Of a DNA stretch of 35,794 nt, positions 1-8,674 are shown one piece after another. Position 1 is the stretch's first letter, and every line of letters starts with the position of its first letter. Where the stretch lies: contig JAJFLQ010000039.1 in assembly GCA_021772615.1 (NCBI GenBank), forward strand, positions 1 to 35,794. Reading direction: 5' to 3'. The DNA comes from Verrucomicrobiota bacterium. Its GTDB lineage: Bacteria > Verrucomicrobiota > Lentisphaeria > JABSQK01 > JAJFLO01. The position numbers and the translations under genes were made by a program. The notes under the pieces were generated by a model. It made no database searches, had not been told where the DNA came from, and saw nothing but the letters and a program-made list of their open reading frames with translations.

Positions 1-102
1 AAACGAACACAAATGCTCGAACGTCTTTGCCATGAACTCACCGCGATCAAAGCCCACTACCCTGGCACTCACTTGCGAATGAAATTTGACATCGCCGCAT
101 AG
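1..102 (+). CDS. C-terminal fragment of a possible transposase (partial)
   Basis: Frame 1 is open from the window edge to a TAG at 100-102 and encodes 33 residues, with the core LCHELTAIKAHYPGTHLRM. A tail of this style (Leu/Cys helix, then YPGT, then L-R-hydrophobic) reminds me of the C-termini of some transposases, but this is recollection and not a proven match. The gene would start outside the window. Nothing else in the next 130 bases looks coding. It could equally be the end of any conserved hypothetical protein, so the family name is tentative. Confidence 0.35.
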   Translation, partial: KRTQMLERLCHELTAIKAHYPGTHLRMKFDIAA

Positions 103-243
103 GAAATTAAATCTCACGCTATGTCAAGAGATCTGAACCCACAGTAAAGTGTGAACGACAACATCGGACGAATGCGGACCCTGGGGTATATGTATTGAGC
201 CGAAGCCGGTCGTTGATATCTCATTTTTACCGGAGGTATGTTT

Positions 244-891
244 ATGAATCGCATCTTGCCTGTCACGGCCTTCCTCATGGCCGCGTTGTGCTTGTATGTA
301 TCACAAAACAGGGCTGAACCCATGAAAACGTCTCAAGCTGTCGGAATACCGGAGAATACGGCCAGGGCAACGTTTGCGGGCGGATGTTTCTGGTGTATGG
401 AATACCCGTTCGATCGCCTCGACGGCGTGATATCCACCACCTCAGGTTACATCGGCGGTCACGTCGTGAATCCTACATACCAGCAGGTGTGTTCAGGGAA
501 CACCGGGCACACCGAAGCCGTCCAGGTCGTGTACGACCCCGCCAAAGTAACGTACGACGATCTGCTTGATACGTTCTGGCAGAATATTAACCCGACAACG
601 CTGAACCGTCAGTTTGCCGATCGCGGCACGCAGTACAGGACCGGCATTTTTTACCATGACGCATCACAGAAGGAGCAGGCCGAGGCATCGCGAGCGGCGC
701 TTTCGAAGTCGGGTAAGTTCGACAAGCCCATCGTAACCGAAATTACCGAGGCAACCGCATTCTACCCTGCAGAGACATATCATCAGGACTATTACGTGAA
801 GAACCCTGTGCGCTACAAAATGTACCGTAGCGGGTCTGGACGGGATGCGTATATCGAGGAAACGTGGGGAGATGACGCGGCAAAGCATTAG
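244..891 (+). CDS. msrA: Peptide-methionine (S)-S-oxide reductase MsrA, exported
   Basis: Reduces the S-epimer of methionine sulfoxide in oxidised proteins. The catalytic motif GCFWC is present with the nucleophilic Cys at residue 48 and Cys51 beside it; the family motif around the conserved Tyr-His pair (ETYHQDYY) follows near residue 178. The first 25 or so residues form a basic-hydrophobic segment ending in an Ala-containing stretch, read here as a Sec signal peptide, so it probably works in the periplasm. Start choice: ATG at 244 is 7 bases from GGAGG at 232-236, whereas the in-frame ATG at 238 touches the ribosome site. About 215 residues, normal for MsrA plus a leader. No MsrB domain is fused or adjacent. 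It converges on the radical SAM gene with only 29 bases between the two stop codons. Confidence 0.93.
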   Translation: MNRILPVTAFLMAALCLYVSQNRAEPMKTSQAVGIPENTARATFAGGCFWCMEYPFDRLDGVISTTSGYIGGHVVNPTYQQVCSGNTGHTEAVQVVYDPAKVTYDDLLDTFWQNINPTTLNRQFADRGTQYRTGIFYHDASQKEQAEASRAALSKSGKFDKPIVTEITEATAFYPAETYHQDYYVKNPVRYKMYRSGSGRDAYIEETWGDDAAKH

Positions 892-920
892 CCCCGATTA
901 TCGAGACTGCCGACAGGCTG

Positions 921-2564
921 CTAGCCGAAAAGGCGAAGTGCGTTTTCTGCTTCACACGGTTCGCTGCGCTTCATACGCCGCCAGATTTTTTCCTCGTCGT
1001 GTCGTGACACGATAACCAGCTGGCAATCGTTGTCGCGCGGCGTGCCGTCGTTGAATGTCCGCGTGACCTGCGCGCCGCCACGTTCCCAGAGAAATTCGGC
1101 GAAATCCCGATCGCCGGCCAACGTCCATGTCGAGGCCGAATCGAGCCGGCCGTTCAAGTCACTTAGCAGGCGTTCCTGGCGTTGGCGCAGGCGTTCCGCT
1201 GTGTAGGTGTCCCATTCCTCGACCGCGGCTTGGTACTCTTCCTGCAGCCGTTTCGCCGAGAGCCAGGGCGTCTCAACCACGGCTTCTCCACTACCGAGAT
1301 AGCGGTTCCAGTCGTCGGTGATCAAATATCCCTTTTCTTTGCAGTCGTAATAAAAACGGGTGCCGGGGAAGGGCGTACAGATTGAGAATTGCGCGCTCTC
1401 GGGGTCGACGTCCCGCGCGAAATCGAGTGTTTCGCGAATCGTCTCCGGGGTCTCTCCCGGTAGCCCGAAGGTGAATGTCAAGTGGACCTTGATACCGATC
1501 TTTTTCGAGTAGCGTATGGCGTGCTTCAGCTTTTCGATCCGCGTGTTCTTGTTGCAGGCGTCGATGAGTTTTTGTGAAATGCTCTCCACGCCGTACTTCA
1601 CGCAATACATGCCGGCGCCGGCGAGCGCGTCAAGCATACGTTCCGTCATGCAATCGCCCCGTGCCATCATGCCCCACGGGTAATGGTTCAGGCCCCGGCT
1701 GGTGATTCTGGCCGACAGTTCCACCATTCGGTCTTCACCGATATTCGCCGTGTCGTCATCAAAATAAAACGATTCACAATCGTAATTGTCGATCAGGTAT
1801 TGGACCTCGTCTAGGGATCGGTCGATATTGCGTCGCCGATAACGGCCCGTGCCGTTGTACACGATCTGCGGCCAGACACAAAAGGTGCAGCCGAAGGGGC
1901 AGCCCCGTGACAACCACGCCTGAACACATGGATGCGGCAGGCCGCACACGGGGTCACAGTAATTCGCGATCGGGAGGCTCTCGTACAGTGGCGCCGGCAG
2001 GCTGTCGACATCCGCGACGGCTGCGGGTGCATTGTGTACGCCGTTGCCGTCGATCAAGCCCGGCACGGTCTTTACGGCCTCGCCGGCGGCGAGCTTTTGC
2101 ACGAGATCGAGGAGCGCAAAGTCGTATTCGCCAGTGATCCAGTAGTCGGGCACGGATGCTTCGGCCATGACCCCGGGGATCATGGCGGTGTCGTGGATTC
2201 CGCCGAATACGAGGCGGATATTCGGATTCCGGGATCGTAAGTCGCGGAAAAGCCCAAGGTCGCCGTTGAGGCTGGGTGTTGCCGTCTCGGCGAAAATCAG
2301 GTCCGGACGAAAGTCGTCAAGCCGGCGTATTAAACTCGGTCTGTCGACGTCCTCGGCTACGGCGTCCACAAGCAATACCTCGAAACCTGCGTCTTTCATG
2401 ATCGTTGCGGCAATGCCGAGAAAAAAGGGAAATGGGATATATCGCGGCAATTGGCCGGGGCCGGGCCGTCGCTGCATATGCGGCCAGCGCGACCCTGCTC
2501 GGACGCCCCAGAGTTCTGGTTGGGAATCGTCGTACCAGGGGGGATTGATGATGGCGATTTTCAT
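921..2564 (-). CDS. B12-binding domain radical SAM protein
   Basis: About 547 residues. The N-terminal half (roughly residues 1-180) starts MKIAIINPPW and has the Rossmann-like arrangement of cobalamin-binding domains of this superfamily (LLVDAV, then FGGIH, then ITGEYD). The radical SAM core follows with CxxxCxxC in SRGCPFGCTFC (Cys222, Cys226, Cys229), which would hold a 4Fe-4S cluster and cleave S-adenosylmethionine. The layout matches the BchE-like class of anaerobic methyltransferases and cyclases, whose substrates cannot be read from sequence. Start choice: ATG at 2564 has AGGAG about 5 bases upstream; the frame stays open 23 codons further but without a ribosome site. A GT2 gene lies upstream on the same strand, 409 bases away, so a role in glycan or lipid modification is possible but unproven. 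Confidence 0.85.
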   Translation of the reverse strand: MKIAIINPPWYDDSQPELWGVRAGSRWPHMQRRPGPGQLPRYIPFPFFLGIAATIMKDAGFEVLLVDAVAEDVDRPSLIRRLDDFRPDLIFAETATPSLNGDLGLFRDLRSRNPNIRLVFGGIHDTAMIPGVMAEASVPDYWITGEYDFALLDLVQKLAAGEAVKTVPGLIDGNGVHNAPAAVADVDSLPAPLYESLPIANYCDPVCGLPHPCVQAWLSRGCPFGCTFCVWPQIVYNGTGRYRRRNIDRSLDEVQYLIDNYDCESFYFDDDTANIGEDRMVELSARITSRGLNHYPWGMMARGDCMTERMLDALAGAGMYCVKYGVESISQKLIDACNKNTRIEKLKHAIRYSKKIGIKVHLTFTFGLPGETPETIRETLDFARDVDPESAQFSICTPFPGTRFYYDCKEKGYLITDDWNRYLGSGEAVVETPWLSAKRLQEEYQAAVEEWDTYTAERLRQRQERLLSDLNGRLDSASTWTLAGDRDFAEFLWERGGAQVTRTFNDGTPRDNDCQLVIVSRHDEEKIWRRMKRSEPCEAENALRLFG

Positions 2565-2973
2565 GGTGGCTCCTATGCTTGGTAATGTCGTCGCGGTCGA
2601 AATACGATCTCCCGCCGGCTGATATTCGGTCATCGTCCACCGCGTTTAGCTATCCTCGTGCGGCACAATAACAGGATGGCATATGAGCAGAATATGTGCC
2701 ACGAACGTCTATGCACTGATGAGCCGCATACATCGACTGTCGTCGTCCTGGACTATGTATCCCTTTTCAAATCAACGGCTTGGCTGCGAATAGGCTGTCA
2801 GCCTCCTGTTCATGGAATTAGCCGTGATTTCGCCGGCAACACACTGCTGTATGGTGAGTTGCGTGTGATGCGATAAGGACAGCGAATCCCCTGAATATGA
2901 CTGGTCGCGATGTGCTGTATGGTGTGACGCCGGCAAGAAATTTCCGTTATCTGCGGAAAAAATCGATCGTACG
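2565..2973. other. Intergenic stretch, no gene seen
   Basis: Lies between two minus-strand genes. Near the GT2 stop codon, an inverted repeat (TTTCCG at 2941-2946, CGGAAA at 2954-2959) followed on the minus strand by TTTCTT could be a weak terminator. The rest presumably carries the promoter of the radical SAM gene. The small open frames here look non-coding in composition and have no ribosome sites. Confidence 0.5.
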
Positions 2974-4080
2974 CTACGATTCCGCATGTGTGGACCGGAC
3001 AGTGCCGCCTGCTTCTTTGATTGCATCCCCGAGCACCTGCCAGTCACGGTCGATGGCGTCACGCATGGTAAACCACTCGGACGACTCGAGGGCAGCCATA
3101 AAACCGTCGCAATATCGCTCGAACCAGGCCGGAATTTCGGCCTGCTCGATGTGATCGTGAGCGAACAACCCTTGTACGCTGTCGGGGATATGCCGTGCCA
3201 GTGCCGGGCTCGGGAATGCCGGTCGCGATGCACCAGTTCGCCTGCAGAAAAGTTCAAGGTCCCGGACCGCAAAGATCCATGGAATCATGCCGTCCAGGGC
3301 CACGAATTCGCGCCTCCCCTCACGTTTGTCAAGGTCGTAGCGGTACCAGGAAATGCCCAGATTGACCGGGAAAATGCGATTAATAAGCCCTTCCACCGTG
3401 TCAAAGTCACCACGTAGTACACCGCGCGAGTGATGCCAGCCCCAGTATGTGCGCAACACCGTGAATACCGAATCCTGTCGCAAATGCCGACATCGCGCGT
3501 TTGCAGCGTATACCAGCCGGCATCCTTGTTTGTATAACGCCTCCGACACGGTTCGGTCCTCGTCGTTGGTTCGCAGCCGGGTGTCGTATCCCGAGACGCG
3601 GCGCAAGTCGGCCGCGCGAAAGAGGGTATTGGCGCCGTAGAGGAAGCGTGGGTTCTCGATGTCGTCATCTCCCCAATTCTGGGCCATGTGCGTCGCTCGC
3701 CACCGATCGGCGAGATCCGTGTTGTATTGCTCGGACATATGTCCGCCAACGCCCGCGGCATGGCAGCGGTTCAACGTGCCCAGTGCCAGTTCGATCCAGT
3801 CACGCTCAAGCACGACATCTGCGTCAACAGCAGCCAGCAGGGGGGTCGTGCATATGGCCAGTGCCGTGTTTCGTGCCGCCGCCAGCCCGCGATTGGCGTG
3901 GTGTGTGAGGATTTCGACACCGGGTGCGTCGAACGCAATCGGCGTGTCGGAACCGTCGTCGATAAGGAGCACGCGTGCCGGCGCAGCAGTCTGTTCCATG
4001 ATCGATGCAACGCACCTGCATAGCGTCGTCTCGACGTTGTAGCAGGGGACATAAAAGGTGATATCCGAAGGTTTGTACAC
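2974..4080 (-). CDS. Glycosyltransferase family 2
   Basis: 368 residues. The N-terminal GT-A fold begins ITFYVPCYN; the nucleotide-binding LLIDDGSD is at residues 38-45, and the metal-binding DxD is D86-A87-D88 in AAVDADVVLE. A further acidic motif TNDEDRTVSE near residue 178 fits the catalytic-base region of GT2 enzymes. The protein would move a sugar from a nucleotide-sugar donor to an unknown acceptor. No membrane segment is evident, so it is probably cytoplasmic or membrane-associated. Arg- and Trp-rich C-terminal parts are not recognisable. A GT-C type gene lies divergently upstream; together they suggest a surface-glycan region. Acceptor and product are not predictable. Confidence 0.87.
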   Translation of the reverse strand: MYKPSDITFYVPCYNVETTLCRCVASIMEQTAAPARVLLIDDGSDTPIAFDAPGVEILTHHANRGLAAARNTALAICTTPLLAAVDADVVLERDWIELALGTLNRCHAAGVGGHMSEQYNTDLADRWRATHMAQNWGDDDIENPRFLYGANTLFRAADLRRVSGYDTRLRTNDEDRTVSEALYKQGCRLVYAANARCRHLRQDSVFTVLRTYWGWHHSRGVLRGDFDTVEGLINRIFPVNLGISWYRYDLDKREGRREFVALDGMIPWIFAVRDLELFCRRTGASRPAFPSPALARHIPDSVQGLFAHDHIEQAEIPAWFERYCDGFMAALESSEWFTMRDAIDRDWQVLGDAIKEAGGTVRSTHAES

Positions 4081-4350
4081 GTTGCGTGGCGCCTGTTGCG
4101 AGTGTGGTTAGGTCGGTACGGTTGCGTCATCGTGCGTGGGTACTATGCTGCATCTGTGTACTATCCGGTTTGCCAACAGTCATTACAAAGAGAATCTTAA
4201 GCAGCGAAACTTACTGAAAGTTTGCCATAACGGGAAGAGTATCAGTAGTGATATATCGTTGTGTTTTCACCATTCACCATTCACAATTCAGTACAGAATG
4301 TCGCTCTATCCAGTCGCGAATCACGTAAATCTCCACGGTCAGTATTGATC

Positions 4351-6126
4351 ATGACGCCAAAACGTTTCGATATCGCATTCCCATGCATTTTTGTCGCGTT
4401 ATATGCGATTGCGATGCTGTATACAATCCCCGACTACGGCATCACATGGGATACTTGGGAATACTACGTCGGAGACAAGAATTTTAATTTTTACCGCACA
4501 TTTGACAGCGACTACCTCGACTACGCCGCCGACAATATCTCGCTGTACAAGAATCCCCGGCATCCGGACTTCTACACAGTCACCAAGGCGTATGAACGCG
4601 AGATCGACGTCTTCCAGGCGCCGCATCTTATCTGGCCGTTCGGCCACATGACCTCGAGCTGCACCAAATATGTTTTTTTCGGCTGGTTGGACGCATTTGA
4701 TCCGATTGACGCCCACCACCTCATATTGATCGTATACGGCATCGTGTTGTATCTCGCGATATACAGCTTTTCATTGCGTCATTTCGGACGGTGGGAAGCG
4801 CTGTTTGCTGTTTGTGCGATCGCGCTGCACCCGCGATTTTGGGCGCATGGCCATAATAATCTGAAGGACGTCCCGGTTGCCGTATTATTCGCGCTCGTGA
4901 TCACCCTGTGCTTCGACGGCGTCGTGCGCAATCGCGCCTCGCGACTTGTTGTGGCTGCAATTTTGTGGGGTGCTGCGTTGGCCACCAAGGCAAACGCGTT
5001 GTTCGTGCCGCCGATACTTGGTGTGTGGCTGGTGTACCGTCTTGCCTGCATGAGAACGGCTATACCCGGCGCCGCAGCATTGCGGTTGAAGCGATACGTT
5101 CGGTATGTTCGATACGGCGACGATCCGGATATGGCGCGTGTGGTATCACGTCGCGGCCTCGTTGCGATCTTGGCGTTTCCTGTTATCGGCGTCGCGGTCA
5201 TGTTTCTGTGCTGGCCGTTGCTATGGGTCGATTTTCCACACTACGTCGTGCTCTACATACAATCATTATTCGATCGCGGCATTGAGTCGCAATCCGGATG
5301 GAACCCGTGGCCACTGAAGAACTTGCTGGCCACGCTGCCGATCGGTATTCTGATTTTGACCGTTGCAGGCCTGTGCGAGATAGGTGTTCGGTCTTACCGC
5401 CGTCGTCGGTTGGACGATCTCGATTTCCTGGTGTTGTTATGGTTTGTCGTTCCCGTGTTGCGCGTTTCCCTTCCCGGCGCACGGGATTTTGATGTGATTC
5501 GTCACTGGCTTGAAATCGTGCCTGCAATGGGTTTGATTGCGGGAATCGGCGGCGGCAAGATCGTATCCTGCATCTGCCGGCACCTGCGGCCGGTGGCGGC
5601 ACGGGACGATGCGCCACCTCAAATTTCATTCAGGGAGCTTGCGGTGGTCACCGTTGTCCTGGCGGCAGGATTCGGTCCGCTATTGTACTGGAATATCCGC
5701 GCGCATCCGAACAATCTGGTGTTTTACAATCGGTTTGTCGGACAACTCGCCGGCGCGCAAAAACAGAACATGCCGGAATCGACGGACTATTGGGGATCGA
5801 GTTATCGCCAAGGGATGGAATGGCTCTACTTCCAGCCTGACATACCGGAGAAGTCGGTGCTGTTTGTGGGTGTAGCGCAACACATCGCCTACTACACCCG
5901 GGAGATCCGTCTCCGTCCGGACATTGAATTACGGCCATTCACCGGATTGACCCTTGCGGAAATGGATGAGATCGTGACATCAACACCGGGACATGTCTAT
6001 GTCATGTACATCACGCGGAAGCCGTGGTACACACCGTTATTGCGGCATCTCGACAGCCACGGATCTGTCGCCTGGGAACTGCAGGTCGATGGCGGTGTAT
6101 TGCTACGCATTCTACGATTCAGATAA
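4351..6126 (+). CDS. GT-C family membrane glycosyltransferase (PMT/ArnT-like)
   Basis: About 591 residues with roughly ten or more hydrophobic segments. After the first (residues 7-26) comes an acidic, aromatic stretch (DYGITWDTWEYY) in the position of the first extracytoplasmic loop, where dolichyl- or polyprenyl-phosphate-sugar-dependent GT-C enzymes carry catalytic acids. HPRFWAHGHNN and LATKANALFVPP resemble conserved loops of PMT_2-type proteins. A soluble C-terminal tail follows. It probably transfers a sugar from a lipid-linked donor on the outer face of the inner membrane. Start: ATG at 4351 directly precedes the first membrane segment; an upstream GTG at 4261 is in frame but the added residues look non-coding. 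A tandem RYVRYVRYG occurs at a cytoplasmic loop. An intrinsic terminator follows the stop. Confidence 0.78.
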   Translation: MTPKRFDIAFPCIFVALYAIAMLYTIPDYGITWDTWEYYVGDKNFNFYRTFDSDYLDYAADNISLYKNPRHPDFYTVTKAYEREIDVFQAPHLIWPFGHMTSSCTKYVFFGWLDAFDPIDAHHLILIVYGIVLYLAIYSFSLRHFGRWEALFAVCAIALHPRFWAHGHNNLKDVPVAVLFALVITLCFDGVVRNRASRLVVAAILWGAALATKANALFVPPILGVWLVYRLACMRTAIPGAAALRLKRYVRYVRYGDDPDMARVVSRRGLVAILAFPVIGVAVMFLCWPLLWVDFPHYVVLYIQSLFDRGIESQSGWNPWPLKNLLATLPIGILILTVAGLCEIGVRSYRRRRLDDLDFLVLLWFVVPVLRVSLPGARDFDVIRHWLEIVPAMGLIAGIGGGKIVSCICRHLRPVAARDDAPPQISFRELAVVTVVLAAGFGPLLYWNIRAHPNNLVFYNRFVGQLAGAQKQNMPESTDYWGSSYRQGMEWLYFQPDIPEKSVLFVGVAQHIAYYTREIRLRPDIELRPFTGLTLAEMDEIVTSTPGHVYVMYITRKPWYTPLLRHLDSHGSVAWELQVDGGVLLRILRFR

Positions 6127-6146
6127 CGTCTGAAGCTGTTTTTTTT
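6118..6146 (+). terminator. Intrinsic terminator of the GT-C gene
   Basis: Perfect 6-bp stem TTCAGA (6118-6123) / TCTGAA (6129-6134), with the TAA stop codon inside the loop, followed four bases later by eight T residues (6139-6146). A short stem but a strong U-tract. Confidence 0.65.
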
Positions 6147-6362
6147 CTGCGCGATGTACGGCCTGTCTGGCATGGCATCTGCGAAGTCTTTGCGGCACAG
6201 CCACGGATGCGTCGGTCTGTGCCGGGAATCAGGCCACGTGACGGTCCTGCCATGCGGCAGGCGCCGTACGGCGAATTCCGAACGACGCCACATCGGCAGC
6301 AGGCTGATCCGTAGTACACGCTCATTAATGGACTTAAGATAACTGGCACCAGGAGGCCGACC
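6147..6362 (+). promoter_or_regulatory. Structured leader before the HDOD/kinase cluster
   Basis: Three perfect inverted repeats sit close together: CGGCACAG/CTGTGCCG (6193-6200 and 6217-6224), CCTGCC/GGCAGG with a four-base loop (6246-6261), and the 12-bp palindrome CGCCGTACGGCG (6262-6273). A candidate -10 TAAGAT lies at about 6336-6341 and a strong ribosome site AGGAGG at about 6351-6356. The palindromes may be operators, an attenuator-like leader or a small RNA; no known riboswitch was recognised. Confidence 0.4.
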
Positions 6363-7460
6363 ATGGCAGCACCCTCGGATTCATCCATTTTTTCTCGCGA
6401 TTCAATGTCCGCATCCGACGGCGATACCGACTCGATCATTCTCACAGCCGACGGCGAGATGGATGACGACGATGATTTCGGTGATGAGACGGTGATGTTG
6501 TCAGCAGAGGAGCTTCTGCAGCTGAGTGATGAGAACGAGAAAGATTACTGGTGGTATTGCCCGGACAGTCTGCTCGACGACCATTTTCAGATCGAGCAGG
6601 TGTACGGCAGTGAGATCGAGCTGAGCTTCGAAGACAGGCTGGCGAACAACAGTTTTACCCTGCTCGACATACCCAAAAATATTTCGCAGATAATCACGAT
6701 TATCAACAGTCCCGATTTCAGCTACCACGACGTAGCCCGCACGGTGGAGCAAAGCCCGGTATTGATGTCGGAGTTTCTCAAGCTTGCGAAGTCCGCCTGG
6801 TTCAACGCGAAAGTTCCGATACAGGACATTCGTGTGATCCTGCCGCGCCTCGGCGTGACCCTGGTCAAGTCTGTGCTCTACCTGAATTCACTCAAGCTCA
6901 CGTTAGCCAATCAGCCGGTATTTCGCGAGCTTGCTACCGACATTGTTGACCATAGTCAGGCGGTCGCCGTGATCGCGCGATATCTTGGTCAACGCTGCTA
7001 CAAAGATCCCGAAAGCGCGTATCTGGCCGGCTTGCTGCATAATATTGGCAAGCTCGCCATTCTCAAGGAATTGACGATCAAGTTTGCACCACACTTAAGT
7101 CCCCGGTCGACGTTTGGCGAGGAGAATTTCTACCAGCTGTTCGAGCGATTTCACTGCAGAATAGGTGAAAAAATCGCCATTGACTGGTCACTGGATGCCG
7201 AAATCGGTTACGCCATCGGGCACTATCGTGATTTTAATACCGACGAGGCGAGCTTCGATAACTCGGACAGCAGCAGGCTTACTGCGATTATCCATCTCAG
7301 CGATATCATGGCAAGAATCCTGGGACGTGGCGCGATAATCAGCGGTGTCGATATTTTCGACTTAGAATCAACCCGTATGCTTGGTATTACGAAGAACTGC
7401 GATTCGGTGGAGTATCTGACACATATTCCGCATCTCATCGAATCGGCAGACGACGCCTGA
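6363..7460 (+). CDS. HDOD domain protein with acidic N-terminus
   Basis: 365 residues. Residues 1-85 are acidic and probably disordered (a run of five Asp near residue 40), followed by an HDOD domain at about 95-300. HDOD domains are relatives of HD hydrolases used as signalling scaffolds and usually lack catalysis. Here the HD-like pair is His226-Asn227 (LLHNIGK), so the second metal ligand is lost, which favours a non-catalytic role. It starts with ATG six bases after AGGAGG and is the first gene of a same-strand cluster with a second HDOD protein and three sensor kinases. Proteins of this class act in stress, motility or cyclic-di-GMP circuits; the partner here is unknown. Confidence 0.85.
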   Translation: MAAPSDSSIFSRDSMSASDGDTDSIILTADGEMDDDDDFGDETVMLSAEELLQLSDENEKDYWWYCPDSLLDDHFQIEQVYGSEIELSFEDRLANNSFTLLDIPKNISQIITIINSPDFSYHDVARTVEQSPVLMSEFLKLAKSAWFNAKVPIQDIRVILPRLGVTLVKSVLYLNSLKLTLANQPVFRELATDIVDHSQAVAVIARYLGQRCYKDPESAYLAGLLHNIGKLAILKELTIKFAPHLSPRSTFGEENFYQLFERFHCRIGEKIAIDWSLDAEIGYAIGHYRDFNTDEASFDNSDSSRLTAIIHLSDIMARILGRGAIISGVDIFDLESTRMLGITKNCDSVEYLTHIPHLIESADDA

Positions 7461-7480
7461 GTGATGAGACCCGAACGCGC

Positions 7481-7828
7481 ATGAGTTATATAAACATAAA
7501 CGAAATCGAAGCCGGCATGGTCACCGCCGGCGAGGTAAAAGATATCCGCGGCCGTGTCATTCTCGGCAAGGGGCAGACAATCTCCGAAAAGCACTTGAGG
7601 ATATTCAAGATGTGGGGGGTGAGCGAGGCCAACATCGAGGGTGTCAACAAAGAAGATATCACCAAACGTACAACCGAGAAAATAGAACCGGAACGCCATA
7701 ACGCGTTGTCCGAAGAACTCGAACGTAATTTCAAGCATACGGACGCTTCGAGTATGGTCATTAAAGAACTGAGACGGCTCGCGCTGATACGATCGATAAG
7801 GATGGAAATAGATGCCAACGCTGACTGA
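7481..7828 (+). CDS. Small conserved-type protein between two HDOD genes
   Basis: 115 residues, not recognised with certainty. The first 50 residues (ININEIEAGMVTAGEVKD, then GRVILGKGQTISEKHLRIF, then a WGV motif) resemble the short N-terminal module found before HD-GYP domains of some cyclic-di-GMP phosphodiesterases, where a G-x-V/I-L-x-x-G-x-x-I pattern is common. The rest is charged and helical. It starts 20 bases after the first HDOD stop and its last 17 bases overlap the next HDOD gene, so the three are probably translated together. It may be a detached N-terminal module or adaptor of the HDOD proteins. Function is inference only. Confidence 0.75.
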   Translation: MSYININEIEAGMVTAGEVKDIRGRVILGKGQTISEKHLRIFKMWGVSEANIEGVNKEDITKRTTEKIEPERHNALSEELERNFKHTDASSMVIKELRRLALIRSIRMEIDANAD

Positions 7829-8672
7829 AGACCAAGCGAGTGACTTTCTCCAGGACTGTGTGGATATCACATCACTGCCGATGTTGCTCATCCGTCTGAA
7901 CAATGCGATCAACAATCCACGCTCGTCGATAACGGATATTGCCAAGATTATCAGCGAGGACACCAGTTTGTCTGCCCGTCTCCTGCGCATTGTGAATGGC
8001 AGCCTTTATGGTTTTCCCTCGAGGATTGACACGATCAATCGCGCTGTAGTCATCGTCGGTACCCAGCAGCTGCGCGACCTTGCGATGGCGACGTCGGTGA
8101 CGACGTTATTCAAGGAGATTCCGGATGATCTGGTGAATATGGAATCATTCTGGCGGCACAGCGTGGGCTGCGGGCTGGCTGCAAGGGAGATTGCGAATCT
8201 GCGGCAGGATATCAATCCCGAACGGTATTTCGTCGCCGGTATTTTGCACGATGTCGGGCGGCTGGTCATGATTAAGAAGGATCCATCCCGTTCGAGATCC
8301 GTGCTGTTGCGCAGCAAGCGCGATGACGAATTGTTGTATAAGTCCGAGGCCGCAGTGTTCGGATTCGATCACTCAGACATCGGACGGCTCCTGCTTAATA
8401 AGTGGAAACTGCCGTCGAGTCTTGAGGAGGCGGTCGCCTTCCACCACCGGCCGCGCAAAGCTGTTCGCTACCCGTTGGAAAGCGCCATTATCCACCTCGC
8501 CGATGTGCTTTGCCATGCCATCAACCTGGGGAAAAGCGGGGAGCGATTCGTCCCGCCGCTGTCGGATGCGGCGTGGAAGCTGATCGGTCTGGCGCCGAGC
8601 ACGCTGTCACCGATAATCGAGCAGGTGGACCGCCAGTTCAACGAGATTATCGAGACCATATTGGTGGATTGA
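7812..8672 (+). CDS. HDOD domain protein
   Basis: 286 residues, nearly all HDOD domain (about residues 12-215). It carries the conserved [16 protein letters not shown] opening, the [16 protein letters not shown] helix and an intact His146-Asp147 in GILHDVGR. A second His motif, [10 protein letters not shown], is also present. Unlike its neighbour it keeps the HD pair, though HDOD proteins generally show no enzyme activity. It overlaps the preceding small gene by 17 bases and ends 2 bases before the first hybrid kinase, which argues for one transcript and coupled translation. Likely a cytoplasmic scaffold or output for the kinases encoded downstream (inference). Confidence 0.88.
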   Translation: MPTLTEDQASDFLQDCVDITSLPMLLIRLNNAINNPRSSITDIAKIISEDTSLSARLLRIVNGSLYGFPSRIDTINRAVVIVGTQQLRDLAMATSVTTLFKEIPDDLVNMESFWRHSVGCGLAAREIANLRQDINPERYFVAGILHDVGRLVMIKKDPSRSRSVLLRSKRDDELLYKSEAAVFGFDHSDIGRLLLNKWKLPSSLEEAVAFHHRPRKAVRYPLESAIIHLADVLCHAINLGKSGERFVPPLSDAAWKLIGLAPSTLSPIIEQVDRQFNEIIETILVD

Positions 8673-8674
8673 TC

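Noticed and set aside
8510..8674. Longer start for the GAF hybrid kinase
   Set aside because: These 55 codons lie inside the HDOD gene in another frame and encode an unconserved sequence; ATG 8675 has suitable spacing to GGTGG.
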